DNA of 30,612 nucleotides. Source: Batkoa obscura. Lineage: Eukaryota; Entomophthoromycota; Entomophthoromycetes; Entomophthorales; Batkoaceae. This document shows, piece by piece, positions 19,330-30,472 of this stretch. The stretch lies in contig JASVEC010000216.1 of the NCBI GenBank assembly GCA_030770535.1, positions 1 through 30,612 of the forward strand, written 5' to 3'. How positions within the stretch are numbered: the first letter of the stretch is position 1; the number at the start of each line of letters is the position of its first letter. The translations under genes were made by a program, and so were the position numbers. The notes below the pieces were generated by a model. It saw nothing but the letters and a program-made list of their open reading frames with translations, made no database searches and was not told the DNA's origin.

Positions 19330-20822
19330 ATGAAGTTCAAGTACCTAACATTGTTTTTGTTGCATTTATATGTTATTACTTCAAAAAACATATACGGAAT
19401 ACATCCTAGATTCACTAAATTAAATATATGTGAATCAAGAGAATATTCAGTGAAAAAAGCCAATGGTACATTCTTACATATTACAGGTAAATGAATAAAA
19501 AGTTATATTTTATTAATGTTAATTTTCAAAGATATTCATATTGACCCTGATTACATGAACGGTAGTGATCCAGATGAATTATGTCACCGAAAAAATAGCG
19601 ACGGAGCCAAAAACATTGCTGGAATATACGGTGCATTGGGATCTCGCTGCGATAGTCCAGATATATTAGTAGAAGAATCTTTTGAATACATAAATAATCG
19701 ATTTCATAATGTTGATTTTATTATTTACACTGGAGATAGTTCTAGACACAATAGGGACAAAAAGGCACCAAGAACAAAAGAGCAAGTTTTGACAGACCAT
19801 AATTTAGTTTTTGATTACTTTAATAAGAATTTTAATTTATCAAGAACAATTTTAATCCCTACTATTGGAAATAACGATGTTATTGAACATAATGCCTTAA
19901 CTGCCAATGATAAAATTTTTAAGACTTTATTTGATTTATGGAAGCCAAACAAGCTGCTTAGCTTTTACAATAGCGAAAAAGAGAAAGACACCTTTTTGAA
20001 AGGCGGGTATTGGGCTCAGGATTTTGGTTTTAGTACTAAACTTAAGCTACTCAACATAAATTCAATGTATTTATATGTTGCAAATAAAGAAGTCGCAGAT
20101 TGTAGTGACCCAAGTTCACCAGCAACTATTATGCTACATTGGTTGGAAGAAAAACTAACCTGGATAAAGGAAAATGATCTTAAAGCTTATGTTATGGGTC
20201 ATATACCACCTCATGATGAGTTAAATCGTAGAATTTTAAAAAAAGAATGTTATAATAAATTAATTAACTTGGTTGGACAGTATTCAGGGAATATTGTAAG
20301 TTTATTTTGGGGCCACACAAATAGTAAGTACATTGTTTTACTATATTTATCTTAATATTTAATATTATTTTAGCGGATGTTATTTCATTTATAACCAGTA
20401 ATAAAAAGCACAATAAATATGAATTTATTACTTTGACTGGAGATGACAGGCCAGAATATACTTGGAAAGATAAAAATATTGTAAATATAATGACAACTGG
20501 TCCAAGTATAACGCCATATAATCACCCAGCTCTTAGATATTATATATATACCCCATTTGATGGAGAATTATTAGGATATACCCAATATTATGCGAATTTG
20601 ACAGAAGCGAATGAAAAGGGTAAAAAAGGACTGAAGTTTATAGAGGAATATAATACGTGGTATGACTATCATTTGAACTCGTTGTCTTTAAAAAATTTTA
20701 GAAAGTTTATACATGAATTAATGATAAGTGATAGTCTATGGAATTTATATAAAGTGCATCAATCTGTAGGCTCATATGAGTACTTAAAATATCCACCACC
20801 TAAATTTGATATAAAAAATTAG
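19330..20822 (+). CDS. PPN1: Endopolyphosphatase of the Ppn1 type (metallophosphatase family)
   Basis: Cleaves polyphosphate chains internally; in yeast a vacuolar type II membrane protein. Exons 19330-19486, 19532-20323, 20374-20822, phases consistent, about 465 residues. Yeast Ppn1 is longer (~670), with a long C-terminal extension not seen here. The N-terminus (MKFKYLTLFLLHLYVI) is a signal anchor. Metallophosphatase motifs appear in order: FLHITDIHIDPDY with D53 and H55; SRCDSP; FIIYTGDSSRHNRD; TIGNNDVIEHN; YVMGHIPP; FWGHTNTDVISF; and DRPEYTWKDKN near the end. GHTN replaces the more common GHxH. ACAGG and AATAG junctions restore TDIH and HTNTD exactly, which fixes the introns. Divergent from the pirin-like gene with about 170 bp between the ATGs. 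Confidence 0.9.
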
Positions 20823-20871
20823 ATCTATTAAAGTTAAACGATAATAAAAGTATTTGCTAACAAATTATATT

Positions 20872-21703
20872 TTATTCTTCTATTTTATTTGGTCTTTTTT
20901 TAATTAATTCTAATAAAATTGGATTAATTTCGGTTAGCTCTTTGTTAACCTCTGCTAATTCTTGTTCCAAGTTATTTAATTTATCTTCTAAAACAGTCAA
21001 ATATCTTTTATCATCGACTTTTGAAACAGGGAAAGATTCTGGTAAAGAAGTAAGAATAGAATCCACAACATTTTTCATTGAATAATCAGGTAAAGTTGAT
21101 GTAACGCTTTGGTCATTCAATATCTTTTGCTTACGGTGATTATTTAATGTCGTATATACCATTTGCAATGCACTAGCTCCGAGTCCATAATAAAACATTC
21201 CAGGTGCTATTTTTTTACTACCAACTAAAAATATTATTATCATAATTTAATACTATCAATTTACTTACATATTAATCCAGACATTAATCCACCAGTTGCC
21301 ATTCCAGATATGGTTGATATGTATAAATCATCAGTATCTCTAGTCACTCCTTTTTTCAAGCCTTTATAAAAATTACGTTCATCTTGTCTTGCAGACATAT
21401 TATTTCTCATAGCTTAATAAAATTAATATGTATGTGATATAAAGATAAAATAAAAGTACTAAAAAAGACTAAGCCCAGCATTCCCCAATTGGCACCCATC
21501 TTTAATCCATTCTTAAATGCGTTTGGTTTCAATAAACTCATGCTTAATACTGTTCCTATTGTCATACCAGTAGCAGCTAAAATACTTTAGTTATTGATAT
21601 GTTTTGATATTTCCTTTGTAGATTTACCTGCTAATCCAGTCTGCTTTAGTGTAGTTTTGATTTTGCTCTCTAATGTTGCTGTTTGATAATTTTCTTTATC
21701 CAT
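20872..21703 (-). CDS. Four-segment membrane protein resembling the Tim17/Tim22/Tim23 family, with C-terminal coiled coil
   Basis: Exons (minus): 21703-21628, 21576-21460, 21412-21269, 21224-20872; phases agree; 229 residues. Four short hydrophobic Gly-rich segments: AATGMTIGTVLSMSLL (~26-41), KMGANWGMLGLVFF (~51-64), LYISTISGMATGGLMSGLI (~94-112) and GMFYYGLGASALQMVY (~121-136). Between segments 2 and 3 is a basic loop ending TRDTDD before ISGMATGG, like the R..D..N...(A/G)G..tG pattern of Tim17-type proteins, which include import translocases, peroxisomal PMP24 and complex I NDUFA11. Residues ~185-220 (YLTVLEDKLNNLEQELAEVN) form a coiled coil, unusual for that family. A mitochondrial inner-membrane location is inferred. 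Its end lies about 50 bp from the convergent PPN1-like gene. Confidence 0.68.
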
Positions 21704-22701
21704 TTGTATTATTTTAAAAAAAAGTTTATAAATGTGTTAGTTTTGAAATATAGCTTAAATTTAAGTTGAGATAAAATTCCTTCGATTTAGCCAATAGATT
21801 TTATAAAATTCTTAAACTCCAGGCTCAAAATACATTCTATTTATGCTTTTTATAAAAAGTATGGTACAATATTTTTATCTGAGCTTTGTTAGATTATTTT
21901 TAAGCTTACCTGTTAATAAAAAAGCCCTTACTAGTGAATAGATTGAGCTACTGATTAAGTCAAATTTTTTCAAAAATAAGTGACAGTAAAACAAGCTAAA
22001 TTATTCTATCTGACAAATAAATTTTTGAAAAAATTGGAAACTGGTATGAAAATGAGATACTGTCAGATTCATAGTGCATTAGATTTCTTATACCGTTACT
22101 GTTAGTATACTCCTAAATTACTATACCCTATAAATTTCATTACTATATTAAAAAACATATGGAATGAGTGTTTTTTGTTCCATCACTTTTTCCATTTTTA
22201 AACGCTATTTAAGTGGAAAAACTATCACTAAAACCCTTAAAAACATCCCTATATTAAGAGGCAATTTTATTTTTAAACTATTTTATCTCCAATAATCTAC
22301 TTAAAAAGAAAATGTGACTAGATGAGACTGGTTCGCCTTAGAGAACACCCCTTACCAAATACCCAAACTATCATAAACCATTAAAACCTTATAAATAAAC
22401 CGCACTTTGCACAAAACATTTTAATTACATTCTGATCTTACCAACACCGTGTTTCATCTCAATCTCATCAAAATCTTACTTACATTGTATTAAATGCTTC
22501 AATATACCTTCTAAACTACCAAGAAAGAAGCTAACCGCTTAGACAAGTATCACTACTAGCAAAGTTCTTTACATCATATTTAATAGTGGGCTGAAGCTTA
22601 AAAATATTATCTTATACATGGACTTTAAAACCTACTTTTCAATTATCAAATACTTATCTACTATAAAGCGTAACAATACAATATTCCACTAAAAAATTTT
22701 A
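21704..22701. other. Intergenic, 1.0 kb, with one MITE-like copy
   Basis: Upstream of the Tim17-like gene and downstream of the F-box gene. Contains repeat copy 6 (22157-22254). No gene seen. Confidence 0.65.
22157..22254 (+). mobile_element. MITE-like element, copy 6
   Basis: ATATGGAATGAGTGTTTTTT at the left, AAAACATCCCTATAT at the right, core TTTTTAAACGCTATTTAAGT then GGAAAAACTATCACTAAAA. Moderately diverged; the only copy found outside the secreted-gene block. Confidence 0.72.
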
Positions 22702-24066
22702 TTACAGCGACATCCAGTTTAATATTGAAGCTTCTTTTTTCAATTTATTAAAATCAGCTTCATCAATATCACGTATACGCCTTATAATAACTAATACAGG
22801 AACGCCAGTACTGGGTTTAAAATTGATACTCATATCGATACTCTCTAACTTAAAATAATCAACTTTAAGTACCTCAAGGGCTGGAAAAAGAGATAAAAAG
22901 CAAAGAAAATGGTTGAACGAGTCAACAAAAGATTCAATTGTAATCTGTTTTACGGAGTTACACCTAAGAGAATCATACTTTAAGTTATAAATATCGTCAT
23001 TGCTTAAATCGAAATCGTCAAATATTTCATTGATATTAGACTCAACTAAATTGATATATAAATGTTGGATGTGTGATAGTAATGAAACTTGTTTAAATAA
23101 TTCCTTTGATATTCCACTAACAGTAATTTCCTTTAGACTCGAAAGCCTTAAAAATTTGTAATTAACTGTACCACCTGAATCGGTTGGGTAAAAATGGCCC
23201 AAGCTAACAATGTTACTGCCTTCAAATGTTTTTAAATCGTTATCTGCATTATCACTATCAAGATATTTGCCCTCGTAATCTACTATTTTCACACTCTTTA
23301 TTTTTTTTAAATCACCAAACACGTTAATTTCATTGACATAATCCAAATTCACCCTGATGTCTAACTCCAAATCAGGATTAAAGTTTATACTTGGATCATT
23401 TTCTACTTTTAGTTTGTAATTGGCATCTAGATTAATCCAATTATCAGTAGCATAAAAATATGAGATGGCGCGTAATTCTAATTTCCTTAATTTTTTAAAT
23501 TCCTTCTTAATAATATCTAATCCATATAGGTATAGATAATTAAAATTTGTGTCTAGTAAAAGGGATCTGAGCTTATTTGGATTCAAATATTTTATAAGAT
23601 CATAAACGATTATAATATCGCCACTAACTTCGACCACCTCAAGCTGCTTTAAACTCATTTTAAACAATTCAAATACTTCTATATATTTGGGAGATTCAAT
23701 AACTAACTTTTTTAACTTTGGTAGTTTAACATCTAACACACCTTCCTTGAAATTATAATTTCCGAGTGTCTCTGTGTATTTTATTGATAATACATTGGGA
23801 CAATAATTTAGACATTCAATAGTATTAATATTTATGCTTAAATGCTTCATCAATAAACCATTACCTTTGATAAACTTCTCTTGGTGAGATTGGTACTCTT
23901 CAAACTCACCGTAAGTCGAATAAATCAAATTATATTCAATCACACTTTCTATAACCTTAAAAAATCGCTTCTTTAAAAAACGTAGATTAAATAATTCGTT
24001 AGGATATATTAGTTTAAAGATCTCTTTTAAATTATTATCTGGTAGTTGTTCAAGCCTTAATGTCAT
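22702..24066 (-). CDS. F-box protein with leucine-rich C-terminal region
   Basis: 454 residues, one exon, unlike its intron-rich neighbours. Residues ~4-50 fit an F-box (LEQLPDNNLKEIFKLIY, then NELFNLRFLKKRFFKVIE), the part that binds Skp1 in SCF ubiquitin ligases. The remainder is rich in Leu/Ile at LRR-like intervals: KLPKLKKLVIES, LKQLEVVEVSGDI, LRKLELRAISY, LSSLKEITVSGIS, PALEVLKVDYFKLE. It probably forms a degenerate leucine-rich repeat surface that selects a substrate. The repeats are too diverged to name a specific family member. A TGACGTAA element lies 112 bp upstream of the ATG. The single exon and F-box type suggest membership of an expanded, fast-evolving family, which I cannot verify here. 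Confidence 0.8.
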   Translation of the reverse strand: MTLRLEQLPDNNLKEIFKLIYPNELFNLRFLKKRFFKVIESVIEYNLIYSTYGEFEEYQSHQEKFIKGNGLLMKHLSININTIECLNYCPNVLSIKYTETLGNYNFKEGVLDVKLPKLKKLVIESPKYIEVFELFKMSLKQLEVVEVSGDIIIVYDLIKYLNPNKLRSLLLDTNFNYLYLYGLDIIKKEFKKLRKLELRAISYFYATDNWINLDANYKLKVENDPSINFNPDLELDIRVNLDYVNEINVFGDLKKIKSVKIVDYEGKYLDSDNADNDLKTFEGSNIVSLGHFYPTDSGGTVNYKFLRLSSLKEITVSGISKELFKQVSLLSHIQHLYINLVESNINEIFDDFDLSNDDIYNLKYDSLRCNSVKQITIESFVDSFNHFLCFLSLFPALEVLKVDYFKLESIDMSINFKPSTGVPVLVIIRRIRDIDEADFNKLKKEASILNWMSL

Positions 24067-25865
24067 TTAGAGATAAAGTTAATAAATAGTAGAAATTTTT
24101 TTTATTTGAACTTATCTAATTTAAATGAACGATTGTGATTTTTCTTTCTTTTTATCCTTTGCATTTTTTCGGCAAATTGACGTAAACTGTTTCTATGGCA
24201 CTAAAACATTATTGGTTCTATAAGCAGTTTTGTTGCTTTTCATTTAAAAATACCAATCAGTTTTGCTAAATCAAAACAATTACAACTTTTAAGGATAAGC
24301 TAAAATAATGAGTGAACAATGTGAAAATAAAATTTTAGAAAATTAAAAATATGATATTCAAACGTTTTCTAAATATTATACTACCATCTGTGTAAAAGAT
24401 TATTGTACAGAACATGCCTAATTGATCGAAGCTCATAAATAATAAATAAAAATTCTTATTGTTACCGATTGAGAAAAATAAAATAGCTTATTTTTAAGCA
24501 CAACATTCCATACATTTTTAGAGTTATTGAATTAGGTTTTCCCCCAGTATAGTAATCATGACCCAATTTTGCTTTTTATTTTCAGAGTTTACCATCTTTG
24601 AAATTTGCTTGCTAGTCTAATCAGGTTTAACTTACCAAAAAGCAACAAACTAAAATTTTCATGAGATAAATCTATCATAGTGTATTTAAAATCATCAATC
24701 ATTTTGAATGAAACCAGTATACAATATTATATATATTAGCAAGCTTTAAAGGTCAAGTAACAAAGTTAATTTAAAATCCATCTTTTTGTTTCTATATTAA
24801 ATAAATTATACGCTTTTCTGCTTTATCAAATCTACGCTGCTATATGTTTCTTTTTTTTAAATATCAATTTGATCCTGGTTGTAGCAGCAAATGTACCTAC
24901 TGTTTAAAATGAGAAACTCTTTTTCAATAAGAAACTTTATCTGTAGCAATTGTATATGTCTACTACCTAGTTTTGCCTATAAAAAAAGAATTTATAAATG
25001 ATATTATCAGATAGCTTCCTAAAAATATTTATCTTAGAAAAACCCACATTTTGTAATAATTGCGGTATAGGCAGAAAACAAGGGTAGTTGTTATAAGGGC
25101 TTTTCAAAATTAATAGTTGATTTATAGTTGATTTATAGTTGATTTTCAATTAGCCTTTCCTCCTTAACTAATCTTTCGCTTCTTGTGAATCCCTCTTATA
25201 ACCCTTCTCATTGATGTTTCCTGTTTAGATAGAATTTTTAGTTTTGTTTTTTATTTTAAAAAACAATGCTTATTAAATATAAAAACTGTTGCTTACTTAA
25301 TGAAATATTTAAGAACTTTATAATTTGATCATTAAAAATCTTAATTGTGTAGAATTTTTAACCTATCACGGCTTTAGCAAGAAGAAAATTTAAACAAACT
25401 AAAGTAGAATCTTCATTAAGGATTATCATTAAAATGAACAAATTTAGAAAATTATATGGAAATTTTTATTTTGTTCATTTTAATGATAATCCTTAATGAA
25501 GATTCTACTTTAGTTTGTTTAAATTTTCTTGCTAAAGTCGTGATAGGTTAAAAATACTTCAAATTGAATGAATATAATAACATTTAAGCTTTAGGTGAAT
25601 TCCAAACTAATATAATAAAAGGCCATAATTATTTTTAATAATGTATATACTATGTATAATAAACGTAGTATTACTGAAAACTATCTTATAACAATCGTAG
25701 CTTTTAATATCAAATAAGTCAACTTGAACGACAACAAAATCAAGTCCAATATTTTAATATTCATTTAATTGGCTACTAAAAATGATAAAAACATCACTCA
25801 AAAAAGCTTTTATTTTTCAAAAAAAATCAAATTCTATTGACTCTTAAAAATTCAAAAAAATAATA
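24067..25865. other. Intergenic, 1.8 kb, with a long hairpin
   Basis: No supported ORF. Landmarks: TGACGTAA at 24178-24185; three direct TTGATTTATAG-like units at about 25120-25145; the long inverted repeat at 25352-25557; the NUP84 promoter at the right end. Confidence 0.65.
25352..25557. repeat. Long near-perfect inverted repeat (hairpin)
   Basis: Left arm 25352-25442, right arm 25470-25557, 27-nt loop. Arms pair over about 88 bp and differ only by a base pair in CACGGCTTT/CACGACTTT, a 3-nt indel at GCAAGAAG(AAA), and a mismatch at the very end. As RNA this would be one ~200-nt stem-loop. It is unrelated in sequence to the MITE-like family here. It may be a foldback transposon remnant, a small-RNA precursor, or a very recent inverted duplication. 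Confidence 0.95.
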
Positions 25866-28800
25866 ATGAGCCAATCCAATACATATCATATAATAACAAA
25901 TTGGTTAAAAAGATCCAACATTATTCAAGAAAATGATACTAATTTTAAATTCACACAATATTATGATGCAGATGTATCTTTGATTCAAATATTACTTGAA
26001 GCCGATTCATTGTTTGAAGGTAATAGAGGGAACATTGAAGATTTGGCCGAGAACTTTGAGTATCATTATGACCAAATGTAAACTATTTCATTATTTTTAA
26101 AGTAATGTTTGAACTAATTATTTACTTATTTTAGTATCAATGGTAAATCTTTGGAAAATATACAGAATTCAGATTCTATTTATACAGGATTATTGGAAGA
26201 AAGAAATGTATGGAAATTAATTAAACATATATGTCAAGAACGATTTATAAAAAACAATTTACAAGCTGTGGAACAAGAAAATGAAATATTACCCCCCGAA
26301 ACTGAATTTCCATTAACAGATTTTTCCTTAATGCAACATCTATTTGATAACTCTTGGAAAATATCAAAAGCTTCAGTAACTAGTTTTATCAATTTTCTTG
26401 AATTTTATAATAATAATGTTGTTCTTTTTTTATATTTTAAACTATAGTGTGTAAGATCTTGGTTAGAAGAAATAGCAAGTGAATTTAATAAAATAGAACC
26501 TAGAACGGGTGGCTGGCTATATACAAGAGCAGAATTATCGGCTCATACAAGACAATTAAAACCAATATTTAATGACCATGTAAATGAACTAGATCCGGAC
26601 GCTCCATATAGATCATCAAAACAATTACATATTGAAGATGAAGTAAAAATTCGAATTTCTTAACTTGTTAATTAACTTGATATAAAATTAGAAATATGAA
26701 AAAGAGTTATTGAAGTCGTTATATTTTCTTATACGTCGAGGTAAAATTGAAGAAGCATTCAAGTTAGCTTTATATTCGGATCAGCCTTGGAGAGCTGCTT
26801 CAATTCAAGGTGGTTTATATTTCAAAGACCCTCCTTTGGTAAAAAAAAATTATAATTATAATTTTATTTAAATTTTTTATTTTCAATATTTAATCATAGA
26901 ATTAGAATTTAATGATGGATTAAGCTATGAAATGGAAAAAGAAAGTGGGTATGATATGTCAGAAGGTGAAGATGAATTAGAAGAAGAAGAAGAAGCAGGT
27001 GGTAATTTTAATAGACCTTTATGGAAGGCTACTTGTTATATGATTTCTAATGATGTAAAAAAATATATACTTGAATATATATTAAGTTATTAATATTTTT
27101 AGTCTAAAAACTATATTTATGAACGTGCTTTATATGGTGTTTTATGTGGTGATCTTGATAATGTAATTTTATATTATATTTTTATTTTTTATTTTTTATT
27201 TTTTAATTATAATTATAATTTGATAGATATTATCAGCATGTGAAACTTGGGAAGATTATTTATGGGCTTATTATAATTGTATGATTGAATCTAAAGTTGA
27301 AAAAGTAAAACAATATTTAATTTTAAATATTAGTGTTTAATTTAAATATGATTCTTTAATTTATTTAGTATTTAAAATTATGTCGCAAAAATGAAATTTC
27401 ATGCCCATTACCTGGACCACCTCAAGTCGAACTAGATGAAACTGAATTTTTTATGAAATTAGAACAATCCAGTAATCGATTAATTAATATAAAGCATCTA
27501 GTTTTTACAGTCAATTAAACAAACATATTATATTAAATACATTGGATAATTTTTTGGATACAATATCAACAAGTATAAAAGAATATGGATTTAATTATCC
27601 CAATAAGTAAGTTTATTGTATATTTTTTATTAAACAGCAATATACAATTATTATTTTTTGAAAATTAGATTAGAAACTGTACACATAAGGTTATTATCCT
27701 TAATTGTTATCTATTTACAATCCGTTGATATAATGAGTATTAATGAAACTACAGACAATATATTAAGATGCTACATATTTCGATTGATGAATATTAAAGA
27801 AGTAAATATTTTCAACCTTATTTGTTTTTGATTTTTTTATTAAAATTATTTGTTTAGCTTCGATTAGCAATATTTTATTGCTCTAAATTATCACGACATA
27901 TGCAACTAGAAACATATACTGATATCTTAGCAGGTAACAATAATCATAATCAATTAATTAATTTAAAACCATAGCCATATTAATATTAATAAATAATTAG
28001 GCTTAGAAGGCCCCTTAAAAAAACGTTTAGAATGTTTAAATTACGGAACAATTCATGGATTAAATCATGATAATTTATTAGTTTATACAGCTCAAAAGTG
28101 TTTGCAAAATAGTGGAGCATTTGAACCCATTCAAGAAGATATTAACTATTGTGAATTTGATTTTTCTACTTTAGTTAAAAAAGTAGATGATGTTATTACA
28201 AAACAAATTCGTTCTTTTGAATGGATTACTAGTGATCCTTCTCTTTATTCAGAAGCTATTATTTTATGTAATCAATTATGTAGGAAATATATGTGTAAGT
28301 AGAAAATAAAAATATAGATATATTATATTAATATCAAATTAATTTATTATTCATTTAGTATCCGGAAAATTATGGGCAGTAGACCAACTGTTAAAATCAA
28401 TGCCTAAAAACTTTGTATTACCGGAATGGAAAGCGGATGCTGAATCAGATCCAACTCAAGAATCCTCTAAACAATTAATATTAGCAGCTCAAGAATTTTT
28501 AAATTATGGTATTTGTTTAGAAGCTTTTAGACAATTAGATCGTTGGATTTTAATAATGAAACGTAAACCAAAATTTACTGCGTAAATATTTAGATCTGGA
28601 TTTATTATTTTATAATTATTAACGGTAATTTTTAGAAGAGAGTATAAAGAATGGGAAATTGAAGCTAAAGTAAGTAATTTTATGGAATAGTTATTGTTTA
28701 TCAATTGTATTAATTGTATTGAATTATTAAATTAGGATATTACTTGTTCAACGAACTTGCCTTAAGATATGCTTTAAATTCAGATTGGATGTTAAATTGT

Positions 28801-29307
28801 TTTCCGGATGGTTCAGCTAATTCAGCTAGTTCATTACATTTTGGTTCCTTAAGTAAAATTAGTATAGTAAAATCATAATAAATAATTGACTAATAAACAA
28901 AAAAAATAGATATGAATGTTAAAGAAGAAATCAGTATTTTACGTCAAGTATATATTCCGGAAATGGTGTTTTCATTATATAAATTATTAACTGAAACAAA
29001 GGATATAATACCAGAGTAAGTTCACTAATTCAAATTCCAAACAAATCACTTACTGATTCTATTTACTAGAAATTATTTACGCTCATTTGAAATGTGTGAA
29101 TTAGTAGCTGGGGAAAAATTAGGATTATATAAAACTATAATGAATCGTTCTATTAATGCTAAAGAAACTAGAAATGATTTACCTATTTTAACTAAATTGA
29201 TTGGGGAAGCCGGAGTGGAATATTTTGATTATACAGAAAGATCAAATACAGAAAATCAATTGTTTCCAGATTTAGAAGAAGAAGAAGAGATGAGTGATAT
29301 ATTATAA
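25866..29307 (+). CDS. NUP84: Nup84/Nup107, Y-complex nucleoporin
   Basis: Structural subunit of the outer-ring (Y) complex of the nuclear pore. Proposed exons: 25866-26077, 26135-26375, 26448-26642, 26692-26838, 26900-27054, 27103-27162, 27227-27304, 27369-27606, 27669-27801, 27858-27933, 28001-28294, 28359-28581, 28636-28669, 28736-28852, 28910-29015, 29070-29307; about 2.5 kb coding, ~850 residues (yeast 726, human 925). Family landmarks: SIYTGLLEERNVWKLI; SWLEEIASEF; SDQPWRAASIQGG; RPLWKATCYM; ERALYGVLCGD; CETWEDYLWAYY; NKHIILNTLDNFLD; LRLAIFYCSKL; GICLEAFRQLDRW; LRQVYIPEMVFSL; acidic C-terminus. The phase is out by one base at three places: exon 4/5, inside exon 8 near 27492, and exon 13/14. 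All would be explained by one missing base each, so the exact ends there are tentative. Confidence 0.93.
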
Positions 29308-29791
29308 GTCATAGGAAGATAGATGATGGGGGAGACTAAGGAGATTTTATAAATAAATTATTATATTAGTTAGTGAATAAATGATTATTTTTTTATTATC
29401 ATATATTTTTATTAAATAAATTAATTGATTATTTTATTATTTATTATTTTTATATTAAATCAATAACATTTTTATCCTTAACTAAAAATTATAAAACTTT
29501 ATTTTGTTAAAAAAAAGAGCAAAATTAAGCCAATTAGAAAATGGTAAAGATCTTTAATTAAATCATTCCCACCAACACTTGTTATAGTCTATATTTGAAA
29601 CTGATCATATTCATTAAGTAAAATAGATAAAATATCAATCTATAAAAGATTTACCATTAACTATTTTAAAAAACAAGCTTCACTTTTTGCTTTGAAATTT
29701 TTGGATTCAATTTTTGCAATTTAAAAAGTATAAAAATCAAAATTAAAAATTAAGTTCTTGCTAACCACTTAAAAATTCCAAACATTTCAAA
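29308..29791. other. Intergenic between NUP84 and CGR1
   Basis: Very A+T-rich 3' flank of NUP84 and the short promoter of CGR1. Nothing else recognised. Confidence 0.65.
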
Positions 29792-30472
29792 ATGGATACT
29801 AAAGAAATTAGTGAGATTAAAGAAAATAAAGATTCCGTACCATTAACTAGAGTATCTGGTAAGTTCGATGATAATAAATCCTTCCCCTTCATTGCCACAT
29901 TCTCTCACTATTCTTAACTCACAATAGCTAATATTAACTTGTAAATTAATTAAATATCTCTAATAGGTCGAGTATGGAAAGATTCAAGAAAACCAAGTCA
30001 ACGAAACATGCAATTAAAGTTAGGTAAAAATACCTGGAAACAAGAGAAGAGGAAAGAAAAAAAGAAGCCATGTTAAAAGAGACATTTAAAACAATTAAAA
30101 GAAGAAACTCAAAATAAGAAAAAAGTAAGTAGATTGAAAAAAGATTGAAATTTAATATAAAACAGGATTTGGGATCAAGAGCAGAATTGGGTTTTTAAAG
30201 TTGTTCATTGATGAAATACTCTTTTTTAGGCTCGTGGTGAAGCTTTGGCTGCTAAACGTATTAAAAAAGAAGCTAAAACCAAAGAAGAAGCATTGAGAAA
30301 TACGGTAAGAAAACTTCTATCTTAGCCATTAAATCGGACTTTGATTAATTAATTATTTTTAAAATTAATATAGATGTCGGCTAAACGCTATGATCGAATG
30401 CAACGAAAGTTAGCTCGTAAAGCTAAAATAGCTGCTAAAAAAGCCGAAAAAATTGCCCAAGATGAATCATAG
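29792..30472 (+). CDS. CGR1: Cgr1-like rRNA-processing protein (interrupted as assembled)
   Basis: Cgr1 is a small, Lys-rich nucleolar coiled-coil protein needed for 60S pre-rRNA processing; yeast Cgr1 is 120 residues. Exons 29792-29858, 29967-30124, 30230-30304, 30374-30472 (133 codons in all) with correct phases. Landmarks: VSGRVWKDSRKPSQ, matching the family's SG(R/K)xWK block; KNTWKQEKRKEKK (the TWEKR block); then the Lys/Ala-rich helix (ALAAKRIKKEAKTKEEA, MSAKRYDRMQRKLARKAK). Exon 2 carries an in-frame TAA at 30074-30076; the frame beside it reads KEAMLKE, which fits the helix better, so bases are probably missing around the A-run at about 30056-30063 and just after the TAA. Either an assembly indel or a damaged gene. 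It lies downstream of NUP84 in the same orientation. Confidence 0.82.

Noticed and set aside
24967-25149. 60-codon minus-strand ORF
   Set aside because: Lies over short direct repeats in an intergenic region and has no motif.
28504-28704. 66-codon minus-strand ORF
   Set aside because: Antisense to NUP84 exons 12-13 and the intron between them.
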